Shown in pieces: positions 34,714 to 46,365 of a stretch of 64,000 nt of DNA (positions are counted from its first letter, which is position 1; every line of letters starts with the position of its first letter). The notes beneath the pieces were generated by a model. That model was not told the origin of the DNA, did not search any database, and was given only the letters and a program-made list of their open reading frames with translations. Both the position numbers and the translations under genes were made by a program. Source of the DNA: Brassica napus. Its lineage: Eukaryota > Streptophyta > Magnoliopsida > Brassicales > Brassicaceae. Location: assembly GCF_020379485.1 (NCBI RefSeq), contig NC_063435.1, positions 2,666,001 to 2,730,000 of the forward strand. The letters are read 5' to 3'.

Positions 34714-37101
34714 TCAGCACATGAAACATAAAGACTTTGATCTCGATGCTTCACCACGGTCTTCTAGACCTCTCAAGAACCATCTGACCGCGAGTTGCTC
34801 TGAAGCATGGGTCATGAAGGCAGCTAGAATTATGGCTACACCAACCATAAGACCCAACCTGCTCAATACGCAACAAACCAGCAACTAAGTTCAGAGTCAA
34901 GTCAAAATCTAGACGAGAATGTGTTACCAATAGTAGCAAGAAGCATTCTCAGCAAGTTGTTTAAGAAAACTAATACCTAAGAAATAAAGCGGTGATCCCT
35001 AAAATATAAGGCAAAGAAACTGCAGCAATAGCCAGAAACATCATCCCTAATCCATAGTACAATGTAGTAACGTCACAAGACACACTTCCTCGCTGATGAC
35101 CTGTTGAGACCAAAAACAAAAATGGTGGAAAATCACTTCTCTTAATCCCCAACTTAGTAGAGAATGGTACAATGACATATTCTTTTTCTTCTCATTTCCA
35201 TACCTTTTCGAGAATCATCCAAGGAGGATGAATCTGTATGAACTGACAGTTTCTTTCCATGTTGATGCACCAAAAGCAAGAAGCAACCAAACAAAAGAAA
35301 GAAGATTGTAAAAGTCCATTCATACACCAAGACCAAGCCAGTCCATGGCATGATTTGCCTCGGCACAATCACAAAGGAAGTTCCAACGGATATCAGAAGT
35401 GCAGTAAAACAGACTAGAACTGAAACCGCGCCTAAGTGTTGAGGAACCTTGGAGTGAGTGCTGCCATTGTGGAGCTGTTAGACAGAAACAATACAAGATG
35501 TTCAAATGAGATACAAACCACTTTTTTAAAGAAGTTTAAAAACAATGATTTGATGAAGAAACACACTTGATAGCTGGGATTCATGGTCGAAAATGTAGAA
35601 ACACCGCGTGTTCCACTAGATCTGATTCTGTAATAAAGATATCTAATCTGATTGAATAATGAACCCTCATGAACCTGCAAGAAAAATAATGAATTTAAAA
35701 TCAAGAAAGGATGAAAGAATGTAGCAAGAGGTGAAAGAAACAAAGAAGTGCTAACTTGAATAGATCTATAAACGCAGAACAAAAGCGCACAAAGAGGTAA
35801 CAAGAACAGGAGTTTGACAACGAACTCATCCTTCTGGTTTTTGCCACCTCCAGTTCCAGGAAGAGTTTCCTCAAGCTTCACCCTAATGCTCTGAAATGGT
35901 GATATCAAACTAAATGCACAATAAGTAGAAAGATAACTCAAAACCAAAGAGAATAAGAAGAACACCTACATGCCAGGCATCAACAGGCTTCACAAGCCAA
36001 GCTGTCCACCAGTCCCAAGGCTTAAGAGGGCCTAGTGTGTAGTGAATAACATGAAGTTTACTCTCATCCACCATCCACTGCAGATATAATGACAAAATTT
36101 CAAAATCTTAAACAGCTAAAGAAATAGATGAACATACCTTAAACTGATTAAAACCAATCCTAAATTCCAAAATCACACTAAGCCACACAGTAACCAAATA
36201 CACATCAAAGGCTAAGCACACAGTTATGTTTCCTAAACCGAGAAAGGGCAAAATTACCTTATTAGCAAGCATATAAAGACCAACATCAGCATTGTACAAC
36301 GTCGAAAGCCTCTCCATATCAGGAGCAGGTCTGTTCTTCAACTCTTCAGGGGTCAAACTAGGATCGAAAACACGAGCATTTTGGAAATCAGGATAGTAAG
36401 AATTCAAGAACCCTTGGTCTCCTCCGGTATAAGAAGACAAAGTCTTCACCTTCCGCATCATATCATTAAAAAGAGCTTGGGAGGGCTCAACAACCATGAC
36501 ACCAGAGTTCAATCTCTCGGAGTGCTTCAAGTTCGCGCAGAACTTGGAGCACTTGAACAGATCATCAATGTTCTTTACCACAATAGTATCAGCATCAAGA
36601 TACACAACTTGCAATTAAAAAAAAACAACTGTCAAAAAACAGAATCCACATTAAAAAAAAGCATCAAAGGCTTCTTCACCTTTGTTGTAATCAGTCATGT
36701 TAAAGATCTTGAGCTTTGTGTAGACACCCCAGAACCTTGTGGGGTGAACTTGGTTTGGATTTGCTAATAAACTGATCTTCTCTACTTTCCACCCATCAGC
36801 CTGTAGAGTTTAAAGTTCAGACCTTTTGATCAAATTCTAGAAAAAGACAAGAACTTTAAACCTTGAGAAGCTTCTTGGAGTAGTCTGAGACGCCGTCGGA
36901 GACCAAAGCGACCATATCTTTGTCGGATCCTGTGTCTCGAATCGATTTTCCCAGCACTCTGACTCCTAATAAGAACTCGTCTCCGTATAAAAGTGTGACA
37001 TAAGCTTCCTTACTTGATTCAGATCCAAAGGAGCCCTTTAACAGCGCGATTGAGAACACGAGAAGCCAGAGACTCGCCTTGAGTCTCACCATAATAATCA
37101 T
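34714..37101 (-). CDS. IPUT1: Inositol phosphorylceramide glucuronosyltransferase (PGSIP6 type, GT8)
   Basis: This enzyme transfers glucuronic acid from UDP-GlcA to inositol phosphorylceramide in the Golgi, the first glycosylation step of plant GIPC sphingolipids. Exons are 37101-36862, 36800-36680, 36607-36258, 36077-35970, 35890-35756, 35674-35567, 35474-35204, 35100-34977 and 34858-34714, GT-AG, total 1602 nt, 533 aa, the expected length. A signal/anchor (WLLVFSIALLKGSFGS) is followed by the GT8 domain with AYVTLLYGDEFLLGVRVLGK, the DxD motif VVYLDADTIVVKN, ERLNSGVMVVEPS, GGDQGFLNSYYPDF and HVIHYTLGPLKPWDWW. The C-terminal part has several membrane spans (LLFLLPLCALLFCVY; LVCFTALLISVGTSFVIVP; FTIFFLLFGCFLLLV; MMFLAIAAVSLPYILGI; GVAIILAAFMT), as in this subfamily. 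It matches At5g18480 by synteny from memory. Confidence 0.95.
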
Positions 37102-38805
37102 TCGGATCTTACAATCGAGGAAATTTAAGGAAACTAAACGTTAATAGAGTTCTGAAAAACATCATTTTTGGTGTTGTCTCTGTGCTCTGTGTCTGAGAAG
37201 TGAGAATTCACTTATTTTTCCTTTCACCGCCGAGAAAGCTTTTATAAGCCTACGACCAATTATGTAACTGTAACAGGCTAACATCACATGACGAGATATT
37301 ATTGGGAACATGACAACTTTTTAAAATATTTTCTGAACTGGATTAGTGGCAATATAAGTTAGAGACCAAACCAAATGGGTTTATTGCATAAACACAAGAG
37401 TTTGGAGAGGAAACAAAACACGAGACGTTTCTTTACACTGGTTAGTAAAATATAAATGGCATTAATTTCACAGTTAATCATAATCAGACACACCCACCAC
37501 CATCGTTGAACAATCTATAAGGAGCGAAGAAGATTGTATTGTCTAGGAGTAAATTATAATTAGTTTGACTTTGACATTTCCATATCAGTTACAGTCTCTT
37601 AGTTGGAAGCTCTCTTTTTATTACTCTTTGGCTCCAGATGGTATCCTACCAAAAAACTTCGAGATAAGTGCAATGAAGTTCAAATAGTAACAAAAATTTG
37701 TTGATATATAGATATATGTAAAAATTTTGACTCTAAATGGTAATCGACCGCACCATAACAAAAATATCTACATATACTTATATATCTAAATATTTTTGTT
37801 ACTAATTGAACCTCACCACAGTTTGTTATCATTTAGAGTTTTTGATACAGTTGACAGTTGACGGTGCTGCAGTGTAGAAAGGTTGGTTACCATTCAAAAC
37901 TTTTGAGTACGAAGTCTAATGTCCAACCATTTAACCAGAAAAAAAAAGTCTCTGTCCGTGACAAAATCCAAAAGTCTTTTCACCTTGTTTGTTTTAGCCG
38001 GTTGTCACCTAAACTAGAGAATAAATAATTGGATAAAATCATCTTTTTCACTTACTGTTTATCTGTTTTTATGGAACACAGCTAACAAGTAAAGCTTCTC
38101 TTTCCCACTGCTATCTCTGTGGTCTTCGATTTTTTTTGTTTCACTGCTTGGGTCTTCTTGTCTGTAGGTTAGAGATATCAGATATCCCCCTCTCTACAAA
38201 GATCCAAAGCAGGGAGCTTTCTAGTCAATGCTGCTTGAGATCTGAGTCTGACCTTTTCCCTTCAATTTCTCTCTGAAATCCTCCAAAAATTTACCCATCA
38301 GGTTTGGTTCTCTCTCACCTCAGAACCATAGTTTCTTTCTAACTGTAAGTTCTCTCCAGAGTTTTCCTTTGGTCTGCTACTCTGCTAAGTCGTTTCTATC
38401 AGACAATGCGAAGCATTTTGTACTTTCTGTTAGTTTCTATTGTCGGTAGCTCTTTCTAGATCGAGCTGCTAGATTGTACTTTTCACCTGTAGTTTTCTTT
38501 CCAGCTAGCTAGAGTTTCGTCTGATAACTGAAATTTTGGCAGCTGGCAATTTTTGGGACTTAGACAATGCTTGTATGAATCTGATTTTTCTTTGTCTTTT
38601 TGCTTGTTCCTTTCAAGTTTGAACTCTAAAGGCTGTTATGGTTCCATTTTTGTATATAAGCTTTGAGTTTCTCCTGGTTTTGTATACTTTGATTCAGCTC
38701 TATACATCATTCTTCTCTTATTTTTGTTTTAATCAGCAACAAAAAGTTTTGTTTCTTGTAGTGTGTTGAGTTTTAGATTCTTCTTATCTTGTTTCAGGTA
38801 AGAAG
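37102..38805. other. Divergent promoter region of IPUT1 and receptor-like kinase
   Basis: This 1.7-kb region contains the IPUT1 leader, a MITE-like cluster (37630-37930), and the leader of the kinase gene. From about 38100 to 38800 the sequence is pyrimidine-rich with donor- and acceptor-like sites (GTTTGG near 38301; TTGTTTCAGGTAAGAAG just before the ATG), suggesting a 5'-UTR intron. No other gene is seen. Confidence 0.45.
37630..37930. repeat. Nested foldback MITE-like elements
   Basis: The left arm around GTTCAAATAGTAACAAAAAT (about 37680) is inverted at about 37785-37815 (ATTTTTGTTACTAATTGAAC). Related terminal motifs recur: CTCCAGATGGTATCC, CTCTAAATGGTAATCGACC, and inverted GTTATCATTTAGAG and GGTTACCATTC. 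This suggests two related elements, one inside the other. Exact ends and target duplications were not resolved. Confidence 0.5.
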
Positions 38806-40629
38806 ATGGGAACTAGTTTAAACGACACATTATCTAAGAAGTACAGTGGTTTGGAACTCTGGGAGATCATAGCTATCGTTCTCTCCGCCATTTTCTTCCT
38901 AGTTTTAGCTATATCCCTATATCTTACTTTCAGAAAGAAAACATCTAAACCTTCTTCTAACCAAACCCCTATTAGCCACCAGACTCCTCCTAACGTCCCT
39001 GAAGAGATAAAAGAGATCAGAGTCGACGACGTTTCCTCAAGCAACGGCTACCCCACCATCAGCGAGAAGTTTTCTCACAAAGAACCTGAAAAAGAGACAC
39101 TAGCAGTAGCAGCAGAGTCAGAGAACGGTGGTAACAGTAGCCGCTCAGGCTCCTTTAACCACTCGGAGAAGAAAGATGGCTCCAGCGTCTCTTCTGCTAA
39201 TCCTTTAACAGCTCCATCACCTTTGTCTGGTCTTCCAGAGTTCTCTCACCTCGGATGGGGGCACTGGTTCACTCTCAGAGATCTCCAGACGGCTACAAAC
39301 CACTTCTCGAGGGATGGTATCATCGGTGATGGCGGGTATGGAGTTGTTTACCGTGGTAGCCTTGTTAATGGAACTCCTGTCGCGGTTAAAAAGCTGCTCA
39401 ACAATCTGTAAGTTGTTAAATTTTGATTTCTTGAATCTTTTTTATTTTTTTGTAATGGTGATGTTTTTTGTGTTTTTTCTAGAGGGCAAGCTGATAAAGA
39501 CTTTAGAGTAGAGGTTGAGGCTATAGGTCACGTTCGACACAAGAACTTGGTACGTCTTCTTGGTTATTGCATGGAGGGGACGCAGAGGATGCTAGTGTAT
39601 GAGTATGTTAATAATGGGAATCTGGAGCAGTGGCTACGTGGAGATAATCAGAATCATGAGTATTTAACTTGGGAGGCACGGTTGAAGATTCTTATAGGAA
39701 CAGCCAAAGCGTAAGTCTTGTGTGACAGATTTATATATTTTGTTTGTTAATCCTACTCATACGAGGCTAATGATGCAGGCTTGCGTATCTTCACGAGGCG
39801 ATAGAGCCAAAGGTGGTGCATAGAGACATAAAGTCTAGCAACATTCTGATTGATGACAAGTTTAATTCTAAAATATCTGACTTTGGACTTGCTAAGCTGC
39901 TTGGCGGTGATAAAAGTTTCATAACTACTAGAGTAATGGGTACCTTTGGGTAAGTTCTAGCCTCCCTTTATATATCTATAATTTTTTTAATTTGAAGACT
40001 TAAATGGTTTTTGTTAACAGTTATGTAGCTCCAGAGTATGCGAACTCCGGTCTTTTGAATGAGAAGAGTGATGTCTACAGCTACGGAGTTGTACTCTTGG
40101 AAGCTATAACTGGTAGATATCCTGTAGACTACGCTCGGCCTCCCCCTGAGGTAAAGTAAAGAAACATTTAAACACATTTAAAACTTTGCGGCCTCATAAG
40201 AGTTGTCTTCTCATTTTGTAGGTACATTTGGTGGAATGGATGAAGATGATGGTTCAACAAAGACGTTCAGAAGAAGTGATTGACCCTAACCTCAATACAA
40301 AACCATCTACAAGTGTCTTAAAAAGAACACTCTTGACTGCTTTGAGATGTGTTGATCCGTTGTACGAGAAACGACCTAGGATGAGCCAAGTTGCACGTAT
40401 GCTGGAATCTGAAGAATACCCAATTCCTAGAGAGGTACCAACTTTGGAAACTTCCTCTTATTTTTTTTAATTATCCTGAAGGATCATCCTTTGTGGAGTT
40501 TGGTTGCTGAAGGCTCTACCAATTTTTGAGAATTTGCAGGATAGAAGAAGAGGAAGGAGTGAGAAGGGGACAGCAAGAGATTCAGATCCTCCTAGGAACA
40601 GTACAGACACTGACAGGACTCAAGAGTGA
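38806..40629 (+). CDS. Receptor-like protein kinase (RLCK/PERK-like Ser/Thr kinase)
   Basis: This is a membrane-anchored Ser/Thr kinase without a large extracellular domain. Exons are 38806-39407, 39483-39710, 39779-39949, 40021-40150, 40222-40434 and 40540-40629, GT-AG, total 1434 nt, 477 aa. A single transmembrane segment ([20 protein letters not shown]) lies at about residues 24-44, followed by a Ser/Pro-rich juxtamembrane region. The kinase domain starts at about residue 160: glycine loop [18 protein letters not shown] Lys, [12 protein letters not shown] catalytic loop, [22 protein letters not shown] activation segment, and [16 protein letters not shown]. All catalytic residues are present, so it should be active. 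The C-terminal tail is basic and Ser/Thr-rich. The family is known as the At5g18500/At3g59110 group; its ligand is unknown. Confidence 0.95.
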
Positions 40630-41636
40630 ATACCATGACAAAAAGCCTGAAGCTGGATAGTCCTGTTTCTTCCCTAGATCTTCTCTGTTATGTGATATTT
40701 CTTCTGCTCCAGGAGAGTGTGTCTGTGACTCTGTGTGTTCATTGTCTGGTTTCACATAATACATCATTTGCTTGTGTACAGTGTTTTGTTTGTTGTATTT
40801 ATAGTTTGCTTCTCTACGTTTTGCAATGTAGGTTGCTTTTGAACCAATAAAACGGTAGGCTATGTTATTTAAGTCTTTGATAAAAACGAAGTGTAGTTTT
40901 CTGTTTGCTTTTGGAAAATTTTAGTCTCAAGTATTATGACATGCGGGTTCGGGTAGTTTGATTTTTGAGTAGTTCGGTTCAACGAATTGAACTGTAAAAA
41001 TATTCGATTCAGTTTTCGGGTAGTTTGGTTTTTTAAAATTTTACCAAAAATTAACCGAAGCTTTTGGTTTCGATTGTATTTCAGTTAAAAATTTTGGAAA
41101 AAGTTGGTCAATTTGGGTTAGTTCGGTTAATTCGCTTCAAAATTTTGGTAAATTCGATATTTTTGGATAATTTCAATTAGTTCGGTTAGAAATTTTAATA
41201 ATTTGGTTAGTCTGATTCGAAATTTAGTTATCAAATTCTTTTAAAAAAAAATAAAAAAGCCCCGAACTAACTGATTACCGAACTAAACCACTGATTACCG
41301 AACTAAACCAAAAACCCGAAGTTTTTTATAAATCAATTAAATCGAATCAAATTAACCAAAATTTCGGTTCGGTTAAAAGTCCTAGCTATGATGTATCAAC
41401 TTTCAATTATCTTAATTTTCATCAAATTATATTTCTTTATATCATGGTATATACACGTAATATACAGTATAGTCCGAATTAAATTGTATTATTAAAATGA
41501 TGCAGACAAATTAGAAAAATATACAGTTGACTCAGATCTGAAATAACAGGAAGACCTATATAAACCAAAAAATCAAATTCGCCGACGGTTACTCGATCCA
41601 GCACCCAACACGTTCTTTCTACTCATCGACCTCAAA
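40630..41636. other. Spacer with CGGTT-rich repeat
   Basis: The kinase 3' UTR is followed by a repeat-like stretch at about 40935-41390, dense in GGTTCGG / GGTAGTTTGG on the left and AACCAAAA / CCGAACTAA on the right (including a tandem ACTGATTACCGAACTAAACC at about 41270-41310). It looks like a non-autonomous transposon, but I could not define ends. The promoter of CAND7 follows, with a TATA box. Confidence 0.45.
41557..41564 (+). promoter_or_regulatory. TATA box of CAND7
   Basis: TATATAAA in the context ACCTATATAAACC lies 73-80 bp upstream of the ATG at 41637. It is a near-consensus plant TATA box at a sensible distance. Confidence 0.6.
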
Positions 41637-42962
41637 ATGACGAAAACGCCCCTGACCGTCGTCCTCCTCCTCTTCCTCCTCATCTCCGCCGTAGTCCCAC
41701 CTTCCACGGCCGAGATCAAATCCCTCGTGATCTCCTCCGACGCCCGCCCCATGATCCTCTTCGAGAAATTCGGATTCACACACACCGGCCACGTCACCGT
41801 CTCAGTCTCCTCCGTCTCCGTCGTCTCCACCTCCCCAGATCCGAACCCCGATCCATCCCGCCTCGGCTTCTTCCTCCTCTCCGAAGAGTCCCTCCTCCAG
41901 GTCCTCCTCGAGATCCAGCAGAACGCTAGGTTCTGCGTTCTCGATTCGCACTACGTCACGCATCTATTCACCTTCAGAGATCTATCGCCTCCGCCGAACT
42001 CGCGGTTCAACCACTCGTACCCGGTGACTTCCCCCAACGAGTACTCTCTCTTCTTCGCGAATTGCGCTCCCGAGACGAAAGTCTCCATGGCGGTTAGAAC
42101 CGAGATGTATAACAAAGATCCCAACGGATCTAAGGACTACTTACCCGCCGGATCCACACAGCTGCCGTCTCTCTACTCCTTCTTCTTCCTCTGCTACGCA
42201 ACCTTTCTCGGATACTGGGGATACACTTGCTATACCAACAAGCGAGTCGTTCATCGGATCCATCTTCTCATGGCAGGTCTGCTTCTAATCAAATCGTTGA
42301 ATCTGATCTGCGCAGCTGAGGATAAGCATTACGTGAAGATCACGGGGACGCCTCACGGATGGGACATCCTCTTCTACATCTTCCAATTCATTCGTGTCGT
42401 GTTGCTTTTCACCGTGATCATCTTGATCGGAACGGGATGGTCTTTCTTGAAGCCGTTTTTGCAGGAGAAGGAGAAGAACGTGTTGATGATTGTGATCCCT
42501 CTTCAGGTCCTAGCCAACATTGCTTCGATTGTGATCGGCGAGACGGGGCCTTTCATTAAAGATTGGGTGACGTGGAACCAAGTGTTCTTGCTTGTTGATA
42601 TAATCTGTTGCTGTGCGATTATTTTCCCTATCGTATGGTCGATTCGGGCCTTGAGGGAGACATCGAAAACCGATGGGAAAGCGGCGAGGAACTTGTCGAA
42701 GCTGACGTTGTTTAGACAGTTTTATATTGTTGTTATTGGGTATTTGTACTTCACGAGGATCGTTGTGTTTGCGCTTAAGACGATTGCGGCGTATAAGTAC
42801 CAGTGGGTGAGTTTTGCGGCGGAGGAGATTGTGAGTTTGGTGTTCTATGTGATTATGTTTTATATGTTTAGGCCTGAGGAGAAGAATGAGTACTTTGCTG
42901 TTGATGATGATGAAGAAGAAGCTGCTGCTATTGCGCTTAGAGACGATGAGTTTGAGCTTTGA
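41637..42962 (+). CDS. CAND7: Lung seven-transmembrane receptor family protein (candidate GPCR)
   Basis: This is a membrane protein of the lung 7TM (GPR107/108-like, GOST) family; Arabidopsis CAND7 was proposed as a candidate G-protein-coupled receptor, though related proteins act in Golgi/secretory trafficking. It is a single exon of 441 aa. A signal peptide (VVLLLFLLISAVVPPSTAEI) is followed by a luminal domain of about 160 residues with N-glycosylation sites (NHSYP). Seven membrane spans follow from about residue 175: YSFFFLCYATFLGYWGY, IHLLMAGLLLIKSLNLIC, ILFYIFQFIRVVLLFTVIIL, LMIVIPLQVLANIASIVIG, QVFLLVDIICCCAIIFPIV, FYIVVIGYLYFTRIVVFALK and IVSLVFYVIMFYMFRP. The cytosolic tail is acidic (DDDEEEAAAIALRDDEFEL). 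The 5' half is much more C-rich than neighbouring genes, which is common for intronless genes. It corresponds to At5g18520. Confidence 0.93.
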   Translation: MTKTPLTVVLLLFLLISAVVPPSTAEIKSLVISSDARPMILFEKFGFTHTGHVTVSVSSVSVVSTSPDPNPDPSRLGFFLLSEESLLQVLLEIQQNARFCVLDSHYVTHLFTFRDLSPPPNSRFNHSYPVTSPNEYSLFFANCAPETKVSMAVRTEMYNKDPNGSKDYLPAGSTQLPSLYSFFFLCYATFLGYWGYTCYTNKRVVHRIHLLMAGLLLIKSLNLICAAEDKHYVKITGTPHGWDILFYIFQFIRVVLLFTVIILIGTGWSFLKPFLQEKEKNVLMIVIPLQVLANIASIVIGETGPFIKDWVTWNQVFLLVDIICCCAIIFPIVWSIRALRETSKTDGKAARNLSKLTLFRQFYIVVIGYLYFTRIVVFALKTIAAYKYQWVSFAAEEIVSLVFYVIMFYMFRPEEKNEYFAVDDDEEEAAAIALRDDEFEL

Positions 42963-43677
42963 GATAAAAAGGGGAAAAGTCTGAGGCTCTGGAAGACTGG
43001 AAGACACAGAGTATGTTTTATGTTAATGTCGGCTAATATTGCAACTACCTTTTGTTCCCTTGTGTTAAATTTTGTTCTTCTTTATATTGAAAACTCCATT
43101 GTTACAAACGTTCAACAGTTTTTATAGTTTTAATCTTTGCGAATTCATGAAACAATTACATGTGTTTATAGTTTGTATTGAATCCCAAAACGCTCAAAAA
43201 CGCTCAATTACAAGCCGATCCGAACTAGCTACTGGACAAAGGAAACCATGACCATGGTTACTGCACCAAAGGGTTTAATTAGGACTACTTGTTCTCCTTG
43301 AGCTATTTCTTAGAAGAAGTGGGGGAGGGCTCTTGTTTAAGGCATGCCTAGCTTCTAAATTTTATTTGAGAAAATCGTCCTGTGTATATACTGCAACATC
43401 TACCCAGAGGGCTTCTATGTAATGCTGAAAGGATACCTTCCAGTTATTATGCTTTAGCAGATGTGCAGAGACATAAACGACGCCGTTTCAACCACGGAAA
43501 TAAATGTAAAATAAAGAAATTGGCACCAAATATGATAAATTAATCTATTTATGTATTGGAGAGAGTATAAATGACCGGTTCGATCGGTTTAATAATTCGG
43601 CGAGGAGGATTTTGGTTTATTTAAGACGGCCGTGAAAGTAACTGTGACGGAGGGTATTTTGCCGTCGGGAATAATCA
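42963..43677. other. Spacer between CAND7 and lysine-rich gene
   Basis: This contains the CAND7 3' UTR, a short minus-strand coding-like stretch (43362-43477), and the promoter of the next gene. ACGACGCCGTTT near 43466 is a typical Brassicaceae promoter hexamer context (AAACGGCGTCGT). No complete gene is seen. Confidence 0.4.
43362..43477 (-). pseudogene. Possible short coding relic
   Basis: The minus strand is open for 38 codons ending in a TAA at 43362, reading VYVSAHLLKHNNWKVSFQHY then IEALWVDVAVYTQDDFLK. The composition looks protein-like, but I do not recognise a family and no start or flanking exon is visible. It could be a scrap of a gene lost from this interval (from memory At5g18525 lies next to CAND7 in Arabidopsis) or chance. 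Confidence 0.25.
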
Positions 43678-45643
43678 ATGGGAGGAGGAGGCATGGAGGA
43701 ACTGACGGAAGATGAGAAGAGAGCTCTAAGAGGAAGCAAATTCGCTCCGCTTACTTCTCTTCCCTCCTCTTCTCGCTCTCAGCTGCCCAGGTTCCTTTTT
43801 TACTCCTTAGGGCTTTTCTCCTTCTTCTCGATTATGAAATTCCTCACTTTCCTACAGATTGGCTCATCCAGGTGGACCCTTGAAGACGAACAAGGCGGCG
43901 GCTTTAGCCAAGTTTCTAGAACGGAAGCTTCAGGATCCCAATGGGTTGTCTTCCATTGATCCTGATCTTATCGAATTAGCCGTCAAAAACGCCAAAGACA
44001 CCGTTATTTCGAGTGAGTATTACAAAAAATAAAAGATTGTTTGATAATTATATAGCTGAAAGTATTAATTTTGGAATTGGAAACGAAAAGGGATTAGTTT
44101 GTTAGATAGGCTTATAGCATTGGAATATGGCAGTGGCATGTCCTGTGATGATAACGCCGCTTCTTGTTATTGTAGTTGATTATTGTTACGGTTGACAGCT
44201 CAGCATTAGTAAAGAGCTGAGGTGATACTCATCATCTGTTGAGGTGTTGTTGTTAGATATAGTGCAAGACTATAGTAACAACTAGCATACCAGTCCTGCA
44301 ATGAAATTTACCTTTGCCAGATCAGTAACAGGCCTTATCTGTTAGTTGAGAGCTTAAGGTTTAAAGGGGAGCTAGAGAAATGAGTTAGCTCACTCTAAAT
44401 TAGGCTAGGATGTTGGTTAAGGGTTTAGGAGAGTTTATGGGTTCTCTAGACTTCAACTCAGGGTTCGATCCTTTGGTACTTAGATCTAGTTTGTTCTCTA
44501 TTCATCTTCTGTAATTGATTCAAAAGCGTGAATAAAAGGACTGTTTCTCATCAGATATCCTAGATTTTCCAGTATTTTTGCTGGCATTAGGGTTGAGGGA
44601 TAGGGACAAATTCTTCTAGTTAAGATAATCTGTATGCAAGCCCAACTCTCACCTTCAAGGGGGGAGGAGAACTATGAAAAGTGGAATAATTTAGTAGAAA
44701 CTGTGGATAGCATCAAACATGAGGCCTTATAATTCACTACGTCCTTGCAAATAAAGATTGTGCATTGCATTAATGCATTGCATGGTTTTCCTTGGGGTTA
44801 AAGTAGCTTTGAAAGAATTTAGAAAGCATACTTAGCATTCATTAGACAAAAATGCACAATGACTGTTTGCCTGAAACTAGTTTCACACTATTAAGTCCAT
44901 TGTAACTGTGGACTAAGGTTAGCTCATTTCAAAGTTTAGCATAAAGCTATTCCTAGATTGTCAGTGAAAACAACATAACACACCAACATGGAGAGGTTTG
45001 CTTTTATCCAAGCCCCCAATATGAAACAAAGAAAATGCATCAGTTATGTTATTGGCGAACTTATTATATATATGGCAGAATGAGTTTTCTTAAAGCTCTG
45101 GTAGTTGTAAGTATTGAATGTGAAGGCATAGTCTTTATGATACTCTAATGGTCTCAGGTGGAGCTTCGAGTTCAGGAAGAAGAATCCAACACGTTGCCAA
45201 ATTTGAAGACGTCGAGGTAGGTATCTGATTCTCTCTACTATCTTTCTTTCTGTTTGGATATGGAATAAATTTGATAATATGTGCTACTGACCAGTTCTTA
45301 CACCCTCTTCTGTCATGTGTAGATATCTTCTGATGACGATGATAAGATAGAGAACACTAAGTTTACCAAAAAGAAAAAGAAGAAAAACGCAAAGAAGAAA
45401 AAAGAAGAGAAAAAGAAGAAAAAAAACAAAAAGCATAAGGTTTATCTCCCTCACATCTTTTTTCCTTATTTCATCTTTCTACTTGCTTTTTTATTTTTCC
45501 AACACGGTTTTATAAAGTCTATTTACGTTACTTTGTGGATTCCTTCACTGATATCTGCGTGTGGTAATCTTTTTTGAAAGCAACAGATCATAGTCGATGA
45601 TGATGCCAATTTGAAGAGACCCAATAAGAAGTTGAAGCTTTAG
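43678..45643 (+). CDS. Small lysine-rich nuclear-type protein of unknown function
   Basis: I do not recognise a characterised function. Exons are 43678-43790, 43858-44012, 45158-45216, 45323-45439 and 45587-45643, GT-AG, total 501 nt, 166 aa. The N-terminus (MEELTEDEKRALRGSKFAPL) is followed by PGGPLKTNKAAALAKFLERK and LQDPNGLSSIDPDLIELAVK, which looks like a conserved folded segment. The C-terminal third is acidic (EISSDDDDKIENTK) then almost pure Lys (KKKKKKNAKKKKEEKKKKKN), then IIVDDDANLKRPNKKLKL. The basic runs would act as nuclear or nucleolar localisation signals. Intron 2 is 1.1 kb. Position fits At5g18540 by memory. Confidence 0.85.
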
Positions 45644-46365
45644 TGTCCCTTTTTTACGTATACATTGGTGGTCGCATATTTGATAAAGATGGACATGGAC
45701 TAGGGTCATGAGCTTTCTTATTTTATCTGTCTTTATTAGTTAAATATTAGACTGGAGTTGTTTGTGGCTTTGGAATGAATAGCTTCCATGAATCTGGAAC
45801 ATGTTTTTTTTATTGTTGGAAATTTTGATTGTGTTTTAGCCTTTTTGATCGTAGTTAAAAGACCAGTTCCAATGAGTAATGATCTGCATAAAGCTCATTG
45901 CAGGCTAGTTTACAAAACATAGATCATGGGTTTAATTGTGTTTTGTACTACTTCCAAAGGACACAAGAGGAGACACAATAATAATAAAATGACCTCGCCG
46001 ACATTTGGTAGATGAGGAGGATACGGATGTTATGGTCCAAAAGATCTTTTGGAGAATAACAACAATCTCCAAAAGCTGCTGGCATGTGGCCAATACCTCA
46101 AGTCAAAACCTTCGAGTTCCATTTTCTTAATTATTCCATTGAAAGAGCTGTTTTTATACTTCTCACCTCCTTCATAAAACCATGCTTATAATTTTATCTC
46201 AAAATAAATAACTTCTTATACACCCATTAAAAAAATTACTAACTTTTTTTTGTTTTATCTCGTTTTGCATAAAACACCAATAACTATATCTAATTTAACT
46301 AATTAGAAATCATACTGCATAATATAAATGGTCTCAAACATAACATTGAATTTTTGCGTAAAATT
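45644..46365. other. Spacer before hAT element
   Basis: 3' flank of the lysine-rich gene. It contains an 18-bp perfect palindrome, TCCAAAAGATCTTTTGGA, at 46036-46053. The rest is AT-rich with no gene seen. Confidence 0.45.

Noticed and set aside
34442..34888. 148-codon plus-strand ORF
   Set aside because: It is antisense to the last exon and 3' UTR of IPUT1, whose protein sequence and splice sites are clear.
40935..41390. Possible complete transposon rich in GGTTCGG
   Set aside because: I could not find matching ends or a target duplication, so it is mentioned only as a repeat-rich spacer.
42510..43007. 165-codon minus-strand ORF
   Set aside because: Antisense to the CAND7 coding region; no family resemblance.
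44440..44480. tRNA-like GGGTTCGATCC in intron 2 of the lysine-rich gene
   Set aside because: No cloverleaf arms or acceptor stem could be paired around it.
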